DNA of 21,069 bases from Competibacteraceae bacterium UBA3908 (GTDB lineage: Bacteria; Pseudomonadota; Gammaproteobacteria; Competibacterales; Competibacteraceae): assembly GCA_002391525.1 (NCBI GenBank), contig DGFE01000067.1, forward strand, positions 1 through 21,069, in the 5' to 3' direction. The notes under the pieces were generated by a model. That model did no database searches. It was not told where the DNA came from and worked only from the letters and a program-made list of their open reading frames with translations. How positions within the stretch are numbered: the first letter of the stretch is position 1; each line of letters opens with the position of its first letter. Both the position numbers and the translations under genes were made by a program. Positions 1 to 7,939 of the stretch are shown in pieces.

Positions 1-19
1 AGATGTGTATAAGAGACAG
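1..19 (+). other. Nextera/Tn5 mosaic-end adapter remnant
   Basis: The first 19 bases read AGATGTGTATAAGAGACAG, which is exactly the Tn5 mosaic end used in Nextera library preparation. The hflK reading frame only begins to resemble HflK after this point. The bases are therefore library sequence left at a contig end, not genomic DNA. The ATG at position 3 lies inside the adapter and is not a real start codon. Confidence 0.97.
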
Positions 20-956
20 CTTCAGGGAAATCGGTTACCGGTCCGGCAACGGCGGCAACCGGCAGCCGGCGGTCCGCTCCGTACCGAAAGAGGCGCTGAT
101 GCTGACTCAGGATGAAAACATCGTGGACGTGCGCCTGGCGGTGCAGTATCAGGTCAGCGACCCCCGCGCCTATCTGTTTAACGTACTCGATGCGGAGGCC
201 GTACTGGTGCAGGTGGTGGAGAGCGCCGCCCGTGAGACCATTGGCAAGAGCACCATGGACTTCGTGCTGACCGAGGGTCGTAGCGATATCGTGGCGAATA
301 TCAAGACGCTGAGCCAGCGCATTCTGGACAATTACCCCCCCGAATCGCTGCGGGCCAAGACCCTGCCCGAAGTCGGGACGGACGTGAAACCGGTTGGCGC
401 GATCAACAGCGGCAAGGGCGCCGGCCTGCAGATCATTACCGTGAACCTGCAGGACGCGCAGCCCCCGGAAGAGGTCCAGGACGCCTTCGCCGACGCCATC
501 AAGGCGCGCGAGGACGAACAACGACTGAAAAACGAAGCCGAGGCGTACTCGAACGAAGTCATTCCGAGGGCGCGTGGCCAGGCGGCGCGGCGCCTGCAGG
601 AAGCGTCGGCCTACAAGGAGCAGGTCATCGCCCAGGCCCAGGGCGAGGCCAGCCGCTTCGAACAACTGCTGGCGGCCTATCGGCAGGCCCCGGAGATAAC
701 GCGCGAGCGGCTCTATCTGGAAACGCTGGAAACCGTGCTGTCGCGGGCGAGCAAGGTGCTGGTGGATGTGAAGGGCGCCAACAATCTGCTGTATCTGCCG
801 CTGGATCGACTGCTCAGATCTGGAGAAGCGCCGGGGGGCGCCGGTCCCGTGGGCGGAGCCTCGTCCGAGACGTTGCCGGCTGTCCCGCCGCCGGTCGATG
901 GCAGCGCGGCGGCGACCCGCCTGCGCGATCTGAATCGCGGTCGAGAGGTGCGCTGA
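20..956 (+). CDS. hflK: HflK, FtsH modulator subunit (5' truncated)
   Basis: This is the C-terminal three quarters of HflK, an inner-membrane SPFH/band 7 protein that forms a large periplasmic assembly with HflC around the FtsH protease and restrains it. The conserved blocks MLTQDENIVDV, NLQDAQPPEEV, EAEAYSNEV and APEITRERLYLE are visible, followed by the LYLPLDRLL block and a Gly/Pro/Ala-rich tail. The glycine-rich N-terminus, the membrane anchor and the first part of the SPFH domain are missing because the contig begins here, after an adapter remnant. By comparison with E. coli HflK, roughly 120 residues are lost. An extra segment of about 25-30 residues lies just before NLQDAQPPEEV. The stop codon is one base before the hflC start, so the two are surely co-transcribed. 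Confidence 0.95.
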
Positions 957-957
957 G

Positions 958-1836
958 ATGGCCCGGTCACGCTTACCGATGTCCCGTAACGCCCTGCTGG
1001 GCTCGCTCGCCGCCGTGGTGGTGGTGCTGGCGATGTCGCTGTTCACGGTGGACGAAACGCAGACGGCCATCCGTTTTCAGCTGGGCGAGATCGTCGAGGC
1101 CAACTACAAACCGGGCCTGCACTGGAAATGGCCGCTGATCAATAACGTGCGCAAGTTCGACCGCCGGTTGCAGACGTTGGACACCGAGCCGGAACGGTTT
1201 CTGACCGCCGAGAAGAAGAACGTCATCGTCGATTCCTTCGCCATGTGGCGGATCGAGGATGTGCGCTTGTTCTACACCACGGTGGGCGGCGATCCCGCTC
1301 AGGCCAACGTCCGGCTCGATCAGATCGTCAAGGACAGCCTGCGCAGCGAGTTCAGCAAGCGCACCATTCAGGAAGTGGTGTCGGGCGACCGCGACCAGAT
1401 CATGGAAACCCTCAGCCGTTTGCTCCGGGAGCAGGCCACGCAACTGGGGATCGCGGCGGTGGACGTGCGAATCAAGCGGATCGATCTGCCGCCGGATGTC
1501 AGCAGTTCGGTATTCAGCCGGATGAAGGCCGAACGGTTGCGGGTGGCCAAGGATTTCCGTTCCCGCGGTGGCGAGGCCGCCGAGCGCATTCGCGCCGATG
1601 CCGACCGCCAGAGCACGGTGCTGCTGGCCGAAGCCTATCGCGACGCCGAGCGGCAGCGCGGCGAGGGCGACGCCCAGGCGGCGGACATCTACGCCCGGGC
1701 TTACGGCAAGGATCAGGATTTCTACAACTTCCATCGGAGCTTGTCCGCCTACCGGCAGAGCTTCGGCGGCAGGGACGACGTGCTGGTGCTGCAGCCGGAT
1801 TCCCAATTCTTCCGTTACTTCAACAAGTCGCAATGA
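958..1836 (+). CDS. hflC: HflC, FtsH modulator subunit
   Basis: HflC (292 residues) is the partner of HflK in the inner-membrane complex that controls FtsH proteolysis. A single membrane anchor is seen at about residues 12-30 (LLGSLAAVVVVLAMSLF), followed by the SPFH domain with VDETQTAIRFQLGEIV and PGLHWKWP near its start. An Ala/Glu/Arg-rich helical region (RGGEAAERIRADADRQ, AEAYRDAERQRGEGDAQA) follows, and the conserved end is FYNFHRSLSAYRQSF with LQPDSQFFRYF. The length is normal for the family. The ATG follows the hflK stop by one base, which indicates translational coupling. An in-frame ATG at 979 is a possible alternative start, but it would shorten the short cytoplasmic N-terminus. 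Confidence 0.97.
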   Translation: MARSRLPMSRNALLGSLAAVVVVLAMSLFTVDETQTAIRFQLGEIVEANYKPGLHWKWPLINNVRKFDRRLQTLDTEPERFLTAEKKNVIVDSFAMWRIEDVRLFYTTVGGDPAQANVRLDQIVKDSLRSEFSKRTIQEVVSGDRDQIMETLSRLLREQATQLGIAAVDVRIKRIDLPPDVSSSVFSRMKAERLRVAKDFRSRGGEAAERIRADADRQSTVLLAEAYRDAERQRGEGDAQAADIYARAYGKDQDFYNFHRSLSAYRQSFGGRDDVLVLQPDSQFFRYFNKSQ

Positions 1837-1890
1837 CGCTTGCGGGCCGCCGGGCGAACGATGGCCCCGCGCCGGTTGCCGGACGCCGCC

Positions 1891-2076
1891 ATGTGGAATG
1901 AACTGCTGGCGGCGTTCGGCCTGATGCTGGTTCTGGAAGGAATCATGCCGTTTCTCAGCCCGCGCGCCCTGCGCCAGACCCTGCTGCGGATGGCTCGACT
2001 GGAGGACCGGCTGCTGCGGTTCGCCGGGCTGGCCAGCATGTTGCTGGGGTTGCTGGTGCTGTACTTTTTCCGCTGA
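1891..2076 (+). CDS. yjeT: YjeT/DUF2065 family small membrane protein
   Basis: This encodes a 61-residue protein beginning MWNELLAAFGLMLVLEGIMPFL, the conserved opening of the DUF2065 (YjeT) family, which usually follows hflC in gammaproteobacteria. Two hydrophobic segments (about residues 4-20 and 41-60) flank a basic loop (RALRQTLLRMARLEDR), so it is probably a two-pass inner-membrane protein. Its function is unknown. The ATG at 1891 is chosen because family members start at this MW; in-frame TTG (1840) and ATG (1861) codons would add a polar extension without homology. No clear Shine-Dalgarno sequence precedes it, so translation may depend on coupling within the hfl operon. Confidence 0.88.
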   Translation: MWNELLAAFGLMLVLEGIMPFLSPRALRQTLLRMARLEDRLLRFAGLASMLLGLLVLYFFR

Positions 2077-2127
2077 GGTCGCCCGCCGGCCCCCTACCGA
2101 TGGTTCCGAGTTCGTCGCCAGCCCGCC

Positions 2128-3333
2128 ATGACATCCGAAGACCGCTGGTTGTTGCCCGAAGGCATCGAGGAAATCCTGCCGCCCGCCGCCCGCCGACTGG
2201 AGCGATTGCGCCGCGCGTTGCTGGATCTGTATGAAAGCTGGGGTTACGAGCTGGTGATTCCGCCGCTGATCGAGTTTCTGGAATCGCTGCTGACCGGCAC
2301 CGGTAACGATCTGGAACTGCAAACTTTCAAGCTGACCGATCAGTTAAGCGGACGGATGATGGGCGTGCGCGCCGACATGACCCCGCAGGTGGCCCGGATC
2401 GACGCCCATCTGCTCAAGCGCGACGGGCCGGTCCGCTTGTGCTACATGGGCACGGTGCTGCGGACGCGCTCCGACGGTTTTGGGGGTTCCCGCAGTCCCT
2501 ATCAGGCTGGCGTGGAGCTGTACGGCCATCGCGGCCATGAAAGTGACCTGGAAGTCCTGAAGCTGATGCTGGAAACCCTGGCGGTGGCGGCAATCGACGC
2601 CGTGCATCTGGATTTGGGGCATGTGACGATTTTCCGCGAACTGGCGCGCCAGGCCGGTCTGGATGGAGAGCGCGAAGTGCTGCTGTTCGAGGCCCTGCAG
2701 CGCAAGGCGTTGCCGGAGATTCGCCAGCAGTTGGCTGATTGGGCGCTGCCGGCGCCCTGGGGCGAACGGGTGCTGGCGCTGGTGGGGCTGAACGGAGGAC
2801 CGGAGGTCCTGGACGAAGCCGATTCACGGCTGGCGGCCGTCGGCGAAACCGTTCGCGAAGCGCTGGCGACTTTGCGGCGGTTGGTCGCGGCGCTGCGACG
2901 GCAATGGCCGGAACTGCCCATTCATGTCGATCTGGCCGAATTGCGGGGCTATCACTATCACACCGGCGTGGTATTCGCCGCTTACGTGCCGGGCCAGGGT
3001 CAGGCGGTGGCGCAAGGCGGACGCTACGACGAAATCGGCCAGGTGTTCGGCCGCGCCCGACCGGCGACCGGTTTCAGCACCGATCTGGCGATGTTGCTGC
3101 GACTGAGCACGATTCCGGAGCCCGCCGGAACGGCGATCTACGCGCCAGCGACGGGAGACGCGGCGCTGGAGCAGCGGGTGGCGCTGTTGAGAAGCCGGGG
3201 GGAGCGGGTGGTTCGGGCGCTGCCGGGTGCGACGGAAACGCCACGCGCCTTGGGGTGCGACCGGCTGCTGGCGCCGTGGGACGGAGAGTGGAGCGTGCTC
3301 CCATTGCCGGAACCCTCCCCCAAAAACGGCTAG
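2128..3333 (+). CDS. hisZ: ATP phosphoribosyltransferase regulatory subunit HisZ
   Basis: HisZ (401 residues) is a paralogue of histidyl-tRNA synthetase that has lost aminoacylation and acts as the regulatory subunit of short-form HisG, which catalyses the first step of histidine synthesis. The class II synthetase-like core is recognisable: LLPEGIEEILPP at the start, YELVIPPLIEFLESLL, the MMGVRADMTPQVARI block, and YHTGVVFAAYVPGQGQAVAQGGRYDEIG towards the end. The HisRS anticodon-binding domain is absent and the protein ends shortly after, as expected for HisZ. Its place between the hfl genes and purA is usual in pseudomonads and relatives. hisG is not in the window. A Shine-Dalgarno sequence is not evident before the ATG at 2128. 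Confidence 0.95.
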   Translation: MTSEDRWLLPEGIEEILPPAARRLERLRRALLDLYESWGYELVIPPLIEFLESLLTGTGNDLELQTFKLTDQLSGRMMGVRADMTPQVARIDAHLLKRDGPVRLCYMGTVLRTRSDGFGGSRSPYQAGVELYGHRGHESDLEVLKLMLETLAVAAIDAVHLDLGHVTIFRELARQAGLDGEREVLLFEALQRKALPEIRQQLADWALPAPWGERVLALVGLNGGPEVLDEADSRLAAVGETVREALATLRRLVAALRRQWPELPIHVDLAELRGYHYHTGVVFAAYVPGQGQAVAQGGRYDEIGQVFGRARPATGFSTDLAMLLRLSTIPEPAGTAIYAPATGDAALEQRVALLRSRGERVVRALPGATETPRALGCDRLLAPWDGEWSVLPLPEPSPKNG

Positions 3334-3364
3334 AATGATGGCGGGCAACTAACGGGAAGCTGAC

Positions 3365-4660
3365 ATGGGCAAGAACGTGGTCGTCATCGGCGCACAATGG
3401 GGCGACGAGGGCAAGGGCAAGGTGGTGGACCTGCTCACCGAGCACGCCGCGGCGGTGGTGCGGTTTCAGGGAGGGCACAACGCCGGCCATACCCTGGTCA
3501 TCGACGGCCAGAAGACCGTGCTGCATCTGATTCCTTCCGGCATCCTGCACAACGGGGTCGACTGTCTGATCGGCAACGGGGTGGTGCTGTCGCCGTCGGC
3601 GCTGCTGGCCGAGATCGACGATCTCGAAAACCGGGGCGTGGCGGTGCGGGAACGGTTGCGACTCAGCGATGCTTGTCCCCTGATTCTGCCCTATCACGTG
3701 GCGCTGGATCAGGCTCGCGAGAAAGCGCGGGGCGAGCGAGCCATCGGCACCACCGGTCGTGGCATCGGGCCGGCCTACGAGGACAAGGTGTCGCGGCGGG
3801 CGATCCGGCTCGGCGATCTGTTCCATCGGGAGCGTTTCGCCGCCAAGCTGGACGAAGTACTCGATTTTCACAATTTTGTGCTGCAGCGCTATTTTCAGAC
3901 CGAACCGGTCGATTTCCAGAAGACGCTCGACGAGACGCTGGCGATGGCCGAACGGTTGCGGCCCCTGGCCGGAGATGTTACCGAACTGCTGGACGTTCAC
4001 CGCCGCCGCGGCGACAACGTGCTGTTCGAGGGTGCCCAGGGCGCCATGCTGGATATCGATCACGGCACTTACCCCTATGTGACCTCTTCCAACACCACGG
4101 CGGGCGGCGCGGCCACCGGCACCGGCTTGGGACCGCGCCATCTGGATTACGTGCTGGGCATTACCAAGGCGTACACCACTCGGGTCGGCGGTGGGCCGTT
4201 TCCAACGGAGTTGTTCGACGAAACCGGCGAGTATCTGGCCAAGCGCGGCCACGAATTCGGTGCGACCACTGGCCGGCGCCGGCGGTGCGGCTGGTTCGAC
4301 GCGGTGGCGTTGCGTCGCTCGATCCTGAACAACAGCGTGTCGGGCCTGTGCGTGACCAAGCTGGACGTGCTGGATGGCCTGGACAGCATTCGGTTGTGCG
4401 TGGGCTATCGGTGCGGATTGGATCGGCTCGATAATGCGCCGCTGGGCGCCGAAGCGCTGGCGGCCTGCGATCCGATTTACGAGGAGATTCCGGGCTGGCG
4501 AGAATCCACCGCGGGCGTGCGCCGCTACGCGGATCTGCCGGCCAACGCCCGGGCCTATCTGCGGCGTATCGAAGCGCTGACCGATATGTCGATTGACCTC
4601 ATTTCCACCAGCCCGGACCGGGCGGATACGATTGTCTTGCGAGATCCGTTCGCGGAGTGA
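3365..4660 (+). CDS. purA: Adenylosuccinate synthetase PurA
   Basis: PurA (431 residues) makes adenylosuccinate from IMP, aspartate and GTP, the first committed step to AMP. The N-terminal GTP-binding loop GAQWGDEGKGK is at residues 9-19, with the catalytic base D14. GGHNAGHT follows at 36-43 with H42, the second catalytic residue. GTTGRGIGPAYEDK binds IMP, VTSSNTT lies mid-protein, and GATTGRRRRCGWFD is the C-terminal substrate loop region. The protein is full length with no missing key residue. A GGGAAG purine stretch sits just upstream of the ATG. The gene is 31 bases after hisZ, so the two are probably in one operon, and it ends at a strong terminator. Confidence 0.98.
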   Translation: MGKNVVVIGAQWGDEGKGKVVDLLTEHAAAVVRFQGGHNAGHTLVIDGQKTVLHLIPSGILHNGVDCLIGNGVVLSPSALLAEIDDLENRGVAVRERLRLSDACPLILPYHVALDQAREKARGERAIGTTGRGIGPAYEDKVSRRAIRLGDLFHRERFAAKLDEVLDFHNFVLQRYFQTEPVDFQKTLDETLAMAERLRPLAGDVTELLDVHRRRGDNVLFEGAQGAMLDIDHGTYPYVTSSNTTAGGAATGTGLGPRHLDYVLGITKAYTTRVGGGPFPTELFDETGEYLAKRGHEFGATTGRRRRCGWFDAVALRRSILNNSVSGLCVTKLDVLDGLDSIRLCVGYRCGLDRLDNAPLGAEALAACDPIYEEIPGWRESTAGVRRYADLPANARAYLRRIEALTDMSIDLISTSPDRADTIVLRDPFAE

Positions 4661-4676
4661 CGGAAACGGAAAAACC

Positions 4677-4705
4677 AAAGGCCCGGCTTTTGACCGGGCC
4701 TTTTT
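4677..4705. terminator. Bidirectional intrinsic terminator (purA / tRNA-Leu)
   Basis: A 7-bp GC stem, GGCCCGG (4680-4686) with CCGGGCC (4694-4700), closes the loop CTTTTGA. On the + strand TTTTT follows and AAA precedes, giving a standard intrinsic terminator for purA. On the - strand the same hairpin lies just after the tRNA-Leu 3' end and is followed by TTTGGTTTTT, so it can also end the tRNA transcript. Confidence 0.92.
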
Positions 4706-4710
4706 CAATC

Positions 4711-4797
4711 TGGTGCCGAAGAGAGGACTTGAACCTCCACTGGGTTACCCCAACTAAGACCTGAACCTAGCGCGTCTACCAATTCCGCCACTTCGGC
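4711..4797 (-). tRNA. tRNA-Leu (anticodon CAG)
   Basis: The reverse strand folds as an 87-nt class II tRNA. The acceptor arms are GCCGAAG and CTTCGGC with an encoded discriminator and CCA (ACCA). The D-arm region is GCGGAATTGGTAGACGC, typical of tRNA-Leu. The anticodon loop TTCAGGT gives anticodon CAG (4761-4763 on the + strand). A long variable arm (TGGG-GTAA-CCCA) and the T-arm GGAGG-TTCAAGT-CCTCT complete it. It reads CUG, the favoured leucine codon in this GC-rich DNA. A tRNA-Leu between purA and rnr is also the pseudomonad arrangement. It is transcribed against its neighbours from its own promoter. Confidence 0.97.
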
Positions 4798-4802
4798 TTG
4801 AT

Positions 4803-4827
4803 CGTCGCGCCGGTTCCGGCGGCGACG
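4803..4827 (-). other. GC-rich stem-loop in the tRNA-Leu 5' leader
   Basis: CGTCGC (4803-4808) pairs with GCGACG (4822-4827), and GCCGG (4809-4813) with CCGGC (4816-4820), around a two-base loop with a single bulged base at 4821. The 11-bp hairpin lies between the predicted transcription start (near 4828) and the mature tRNA 5' end at 4797, so it would form the very 5' end of the precursor tRNA. It may affect processing or precursor stability; that role is inferred. Confidence 0.6.
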
Positions 4828-4834
4828 GGAGCGC

Positions 4835-4863
4835 ACTATACGGATTGCCTTCCAGCCTGTCAA
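4835..4863 (-). promoter_or_regulatory. Sigma-70 promoter of tRNA-Leu
   Basis: On the - strand a perfect TTGACA -35 box (4858-4863) is separated by exactly 17 bases from TATAGT (4835-4840), one mismatch from the consensus TATAAT. A GC-rich discriminator, GCGCTCCCG, follows; this is typical of stable-RNA promoters under stringent control by ppGpp/DksA. It points at the tRNA-Leu gene about 38 bases downstream. Spacing and sequence make it the best-supported promoter in the window. Confidence 0.92.
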
Positions 4864-4906
4864 TCGTTTCCCCTTCATGGTTTTGCAACCCTGTTGAAAC
4901 ATTCTT

Positions 4907-7150
4907 ATGACTCATAAAAAACGTGGTTCCTGGCGTCAGCTTGACCCTTTTCTGACCCGGGAACAGGAAAAATACGGCCGTCCCTCTCCCAGCCGGGAGT
5001 TCATCCTGCACTATCTGGAAGAGCGGGGGATGCCGCTGACTTTGGACGAGCTGCGCGCCGAGTGGCGGTTGGACGACGACTGGGAAGTCGAAGCCCTGTC
5101 CCGCCGGCTGCGCGCGATGGAGCGGGACGGGCAACTGATCCGCAACCGCCGCGAGGGTTACGGACCGGTCGCCAAGATGAACCTGGTGCCGGGCCGGGTG
5201 ATCGGCCATCCCGAGGGTCATGGATTCCTGATTCCCGACGAGGGCGGCGACAGCCTGTTTCTCTCGCCCCGGCAGATGCGAAAGCTGCTGCACGGCGACC
5301 GGGCGGTGGCGCGGGTGATCGGGGTGGATTACCGGGGCCGTCGCGAGGGCGCGGTGGTCGAGGTGCTGGAACGCAACACCGAAACCGTGGTGGGGCGGTT
5401 CTGCGAGGAACGCGGCGCCTATTTCATCATTCCCGACAACAAGCGGATCAATCAGGACATCATGGTGGCGGCGGATGGCCGGGGTGAAGCTCGCGCCGGC
5501 CAGATCGTCATCGCCGAACTGATCGAACAGCCCAGCGCGCGAAGCCGGCCGCTGGGCCGGGTCAAGGAAGTATTGGGCGAACACATGGCCCCGGGCATGG
5601 AAGTGCGAATCGCCATCGCCAGCCACGGCATTCCGGTGGAGTGGCCGGAAACGGTCATCGAGGAAGCCGGTCGCCACGGCGAGGCGGTGCCGGAGTCGGC
5701 CAAACAGGGGCGCTGGGATTTGCGCGGCACGCCGCTGGTCACCATCGACGGCGTCACCGCCCGCGATTTCGATGACGCGGTTTACTGCGAGAAGCGCGGC
5801 GCCAACTGGCGGTTGCTGGTGGCGATTGCCGATGTGTCGTGGTACGTGCGGCCCGGCACGGCGCTGGACCGGGAAGCTCGCAAGCGCGGGAATTCCGTGT
5901 ATTTCCCGGATCGCGCTATACCGATGCTACCGGAGGCGCTGTCCAACGGCCTGTGTTCGCTGAATCCCGAGGTGGACCGGCTGTGCCTGGTCTGCGAGAT
6001 GACGCTCAGCGTCGAAGGTCGCATCGTCCGTTCGCGCTTCGCCGAGGCGGTGATGCGCTCCCACGCTCGACTGACCTACGACACGGTGGCGGCCATCGTC
6101 GCCGACCGCGATCCCCGGATCCGCGCCGAATACGCCGAACTGGTCCCGCACCTGGACCGGCTGCACGAGCTGTATCGAGTGCTGCGGGCAAGCCGGGAGC
6201 AGCGGGGCGCGATGGATTTCGATACCCAGGAAACCGTGATCGAATACCGGTCGGATCGCAAGATCGAGCGGATTTCGCCGACCGAGCGCAACGACGCCCA
6301 TCGCTTGATCGAGGAGTGCATGATCTCGGCCAACGTGGCGGCGGCGCGGTTTCTGCAACGCCACAAGCTGCCGGGACTGTACCGGATTCACGAGGGGCCG
6401 TCCGAGGACCGGCTAAACAAGTTGCGCGCCTTTCTGGGCGAATTGGGTTTGGGGTTGAGCGGCGGCGAGAAACCATCACCGCTCGATTACACTCGATTGC
6501 TGGAACGGGTCCGCGACCGACCCGACGCTCATCTGATCCAGACGGTGATGCTGCGTTCGCTGGCGCAGGCGATCTACAGTCCCGCCAACGTCGGCCATTT
6601 CGGTTTGGCGCTGGAAGCATATGCGCATTTTACTTCGCCGATTCGCCGCTATCCCGATTTGCAGGTGCATCGCGCCATCCGCCATGTGCTGAACGGCGGC
6701 AGGCCGGTGGATTTCCCGTATAACCACGCCGATCTGGTCGGCCTGGGCGAGCACTGTTCGATGACCGAGCGGCGAGCCGACGAGGCGGTGCGCGACGCGG
6801 TGGAATGGCTGAAGTGTGAATTCATGCTGGACAAGGTCGGCCAGGTGTTCGACGGCATCATTACCGGCGTCACCGGTTTCGGCCTGTTCGTGGAATTGAG
6901 TGGGGTCTACGTCGAAGGGCTGGTGCATGTGACCGCTTTGCACAACGATTACTATCACTTCGACCCGGTGGGCCATCGCCTGCACGGCGAACGGTCCGGG
7001 CAGGTCTACCGCCTGGGCGACAGCCTGCGGGTGCGGGTGGCGCGGGTGGATCTGGACGACCGCAAGATCGACTTCGAGTTGGTCGAGAGCGAGCGCCGCG
7101 AGAACGGCCGCCGCAACCGCTGGAATCGCGGCCAGCGCAGAAAGGGCTAA
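4907..7150 (+). CDS. rnr: Ribonuclease R
   Basis: RNase R (747 residues) is a processive 3'-5' exoribonuclease that degrades structured RNA and takes part in rRNA quality control and trans-translation. The domains appear in the usual order: an N-terminal winged-helix region (about 25-90), two cold-shock OB folds with PGRVIGHPEGHGFL, the RNB catalytic domain, and a C-terminal S1 domain (VFDGIITGVTGFGLFVEL). The catalytic aspartates are D281, D287, D289 and D290 in the block TIDGVTARDFDDAV. The C-terminus is a short basic tail (RRNRWNRGQRRKG), as expected. The start lies 109 bases from the tRNA gene, and the E. coli neighbour nsrR is absent. No obvious Shine-Dalgarno or promoter could be assigned in the short upstream gap. 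Confidence 0.97.
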   Translation: MTHKKRGSWRQLDPFLTREQEKYGRPSPSREFILHYLEERGMPLTLDELRAEWRLDDDWEVEALSRRLRAMERDGQLIRNRREGYGPVAKMNLVPGRVIGHPEGHGFLIPDEGGDSLFLSPRQMRKLLHGDRAVARVIGVDYRGRREGAVVEVLERNTETVVGRFCEERGAYFIIPDNKRINQDIMVAADGRGEARAGQIVIAELIEQPSARSRPLGRVKEVLGEHMAPGMEVRIAIASHGIPVEWPETVIEEAGRHGEAVPESAKQGRWDLRGTPLVTIDGVTARDFDDAVYCEKRGANWRLLVAIADVSWYVRPGTALDREARKRGNSVYFPDRAIPMLPEALSNGLCSLNPEVDRLCLVCEMTLSVEGRIVRSRFAEAVMRSHARLTYDTVAAIVADRDPRIRAEYAELVPHLDRLHELYRVLRASREQRGAMDFDTQETVIEYRSDRKIERISPTERNDAHRLIEECMISANVAAARFLQRHKLPGLYRIHEGPSEDRLNKLRAFLGELGLGLSGGEKPSPLDYTRLLERVRDRPDAHLIQTVMLRSLAQAIYSPANVGHFGLALEAYAHFTSPIRRYPDLQVHRAIRHVLNGGRPVDFPYNHADLVGLGEHCSMTERRADEAVRDAVEWLKCEFMLDKVGQVFDGIITGVTGFGLFVELSGVYVEGLVHVTALHNDYYHFDPVGHRLHGERSGQVYRLGDSLRVRVARVDLDDRKIDFELVESERRENGRRNRWNRGQRRKG

Positions 7151-7155
7151 AGTCC

Positions 7156-7908
7156 GTGGCCGAGGAGTGGGTTCACGGCGTGTACGCGGTGGCGGCGGCG
7201 CTAAAGTACGAACCGGCGCAGTTGCGTGGATTGTGGGTGGAACGCCAGCGGCGGGATGCGCGAATCCAGGCGTTGCTGGACGACGCGGCCCGTCGCGGCA
7301 TGCCGGTTCATCAAGCCGACCGGGCGGAGCTGGATCGGCTGAGCGGCGGCGCCCGTCATCAGGGTGTATTGGCCCGGCTGGCGGTTCGCCAGCGGACTTA
7401 TGGAGAAGCCGATTTGCCTGCATTGCTGGCGGCGGCGATTGGACCGGCCTTGCTGTTGGTCTTGGACGGCGTGCAGGACCCACATAATCTGGGCGCGTGC
7501 TTGCGCAGCGCGGCGGCGGCGGGCGTTCATGCGGTCATCGCGCCCGCCGACCGGGCCGTCGGCTTGAATGCGACGGTACGCAAGGTGGCGTGCGGAGCGG
7601 TGGAAATCACGCCGTTCGTGCAGGTGACCAATCTGGCGCGGACGTTGCGCGGTCTACAGGAGCAGGGCGTGTGGATCGTCGGCGCGGCGGGAGAGGCGGA
7701 GGAAAGTCTCTATCAGATGGATTTTACGTTGCCGACCGCCATCGTGCTGGGCGCGGAGGAAAAGGGCCTGCGCCGGTTGACCCGCGAGGTCTGCGACCGG
7801 CTGGCGCGGATTCCGCTGGCCGAGGGTGGTGTCGAAAGTTTGAACGTATCGGTGGCGGCGGGGATTTTTCTGTTCGAGGCGCGGCGGCAGCGCAAAACCA
7901 TGGGTTGA
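7156..7908 (+). CDS. rlmB: 23S rRNA (guanosine-2251-2'-O)-methyltransferase RlmB
   Basis: RlmB (250 residues) is a SpoU-family (SPOUT, trefoil-knot) enzyme that 2'-O-methylates G2251 in the peptidyl-transferase P loop of 23S rRNA. An N-terminal substrate-binding domain (about 1-75, ending GGARHQGVLARL) is followed by the catalytic domain with motif 1 DPHNLGACLRSA, KVACGAVE, motif 2 IVLGAEEKGLRRL and motif 3 SLNVSVAAGIFLFEA. The length matches E. coli RlmB. A GTG start at 7156, five bases after the rnr stop, is supported because the protein then begins MAEEWVHGVYAV, as family members do. The tight spacing implies co-transcription with rnr. Confidence 0.97.
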   Translation: MAEEWVHGVYAVAAALKYEPAQLRGLWVERQRRDARIQALLDDAARRGMPVHQADRAELDRLSGGARHQGVLARLAVRQRTYGEADLPALLAAAIGPALLLVLDGVQDPHNLGACLRSAAAAGVHAVIAPADRAVGLNATVRKVACGAVEITPFVQVTNLARTLRGLQEQGVWIVGAAGEAEESLYQMDFTLPTAIVLGAEEKGLRRLTREVCDRLARIPLAEGGVESLNVSVAAGIFLFEARRQRKTMG

Positions 7909-7939
7909 TGGAATTTCGCGCGGTGTTGGTCTTCAGTCT

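Noticed and set aside
973..4708. Long - strand open frames opposite hflC (973-2322) and hisZ/purA (3074-4708)
   Set aside because: They are shadows of hflC, hisZ and purA, whose catalytic and family motifs read in the + strand; the antisense products show no family.
4705..4902. A 65-codon open frame on the - strand across the tRNA-Leu gene (containing AELVDALGSG)
   Set aside because: It is the well-known false translation of a tRNA-Leu gene and its promoter region; the tRNA explains the sequence.
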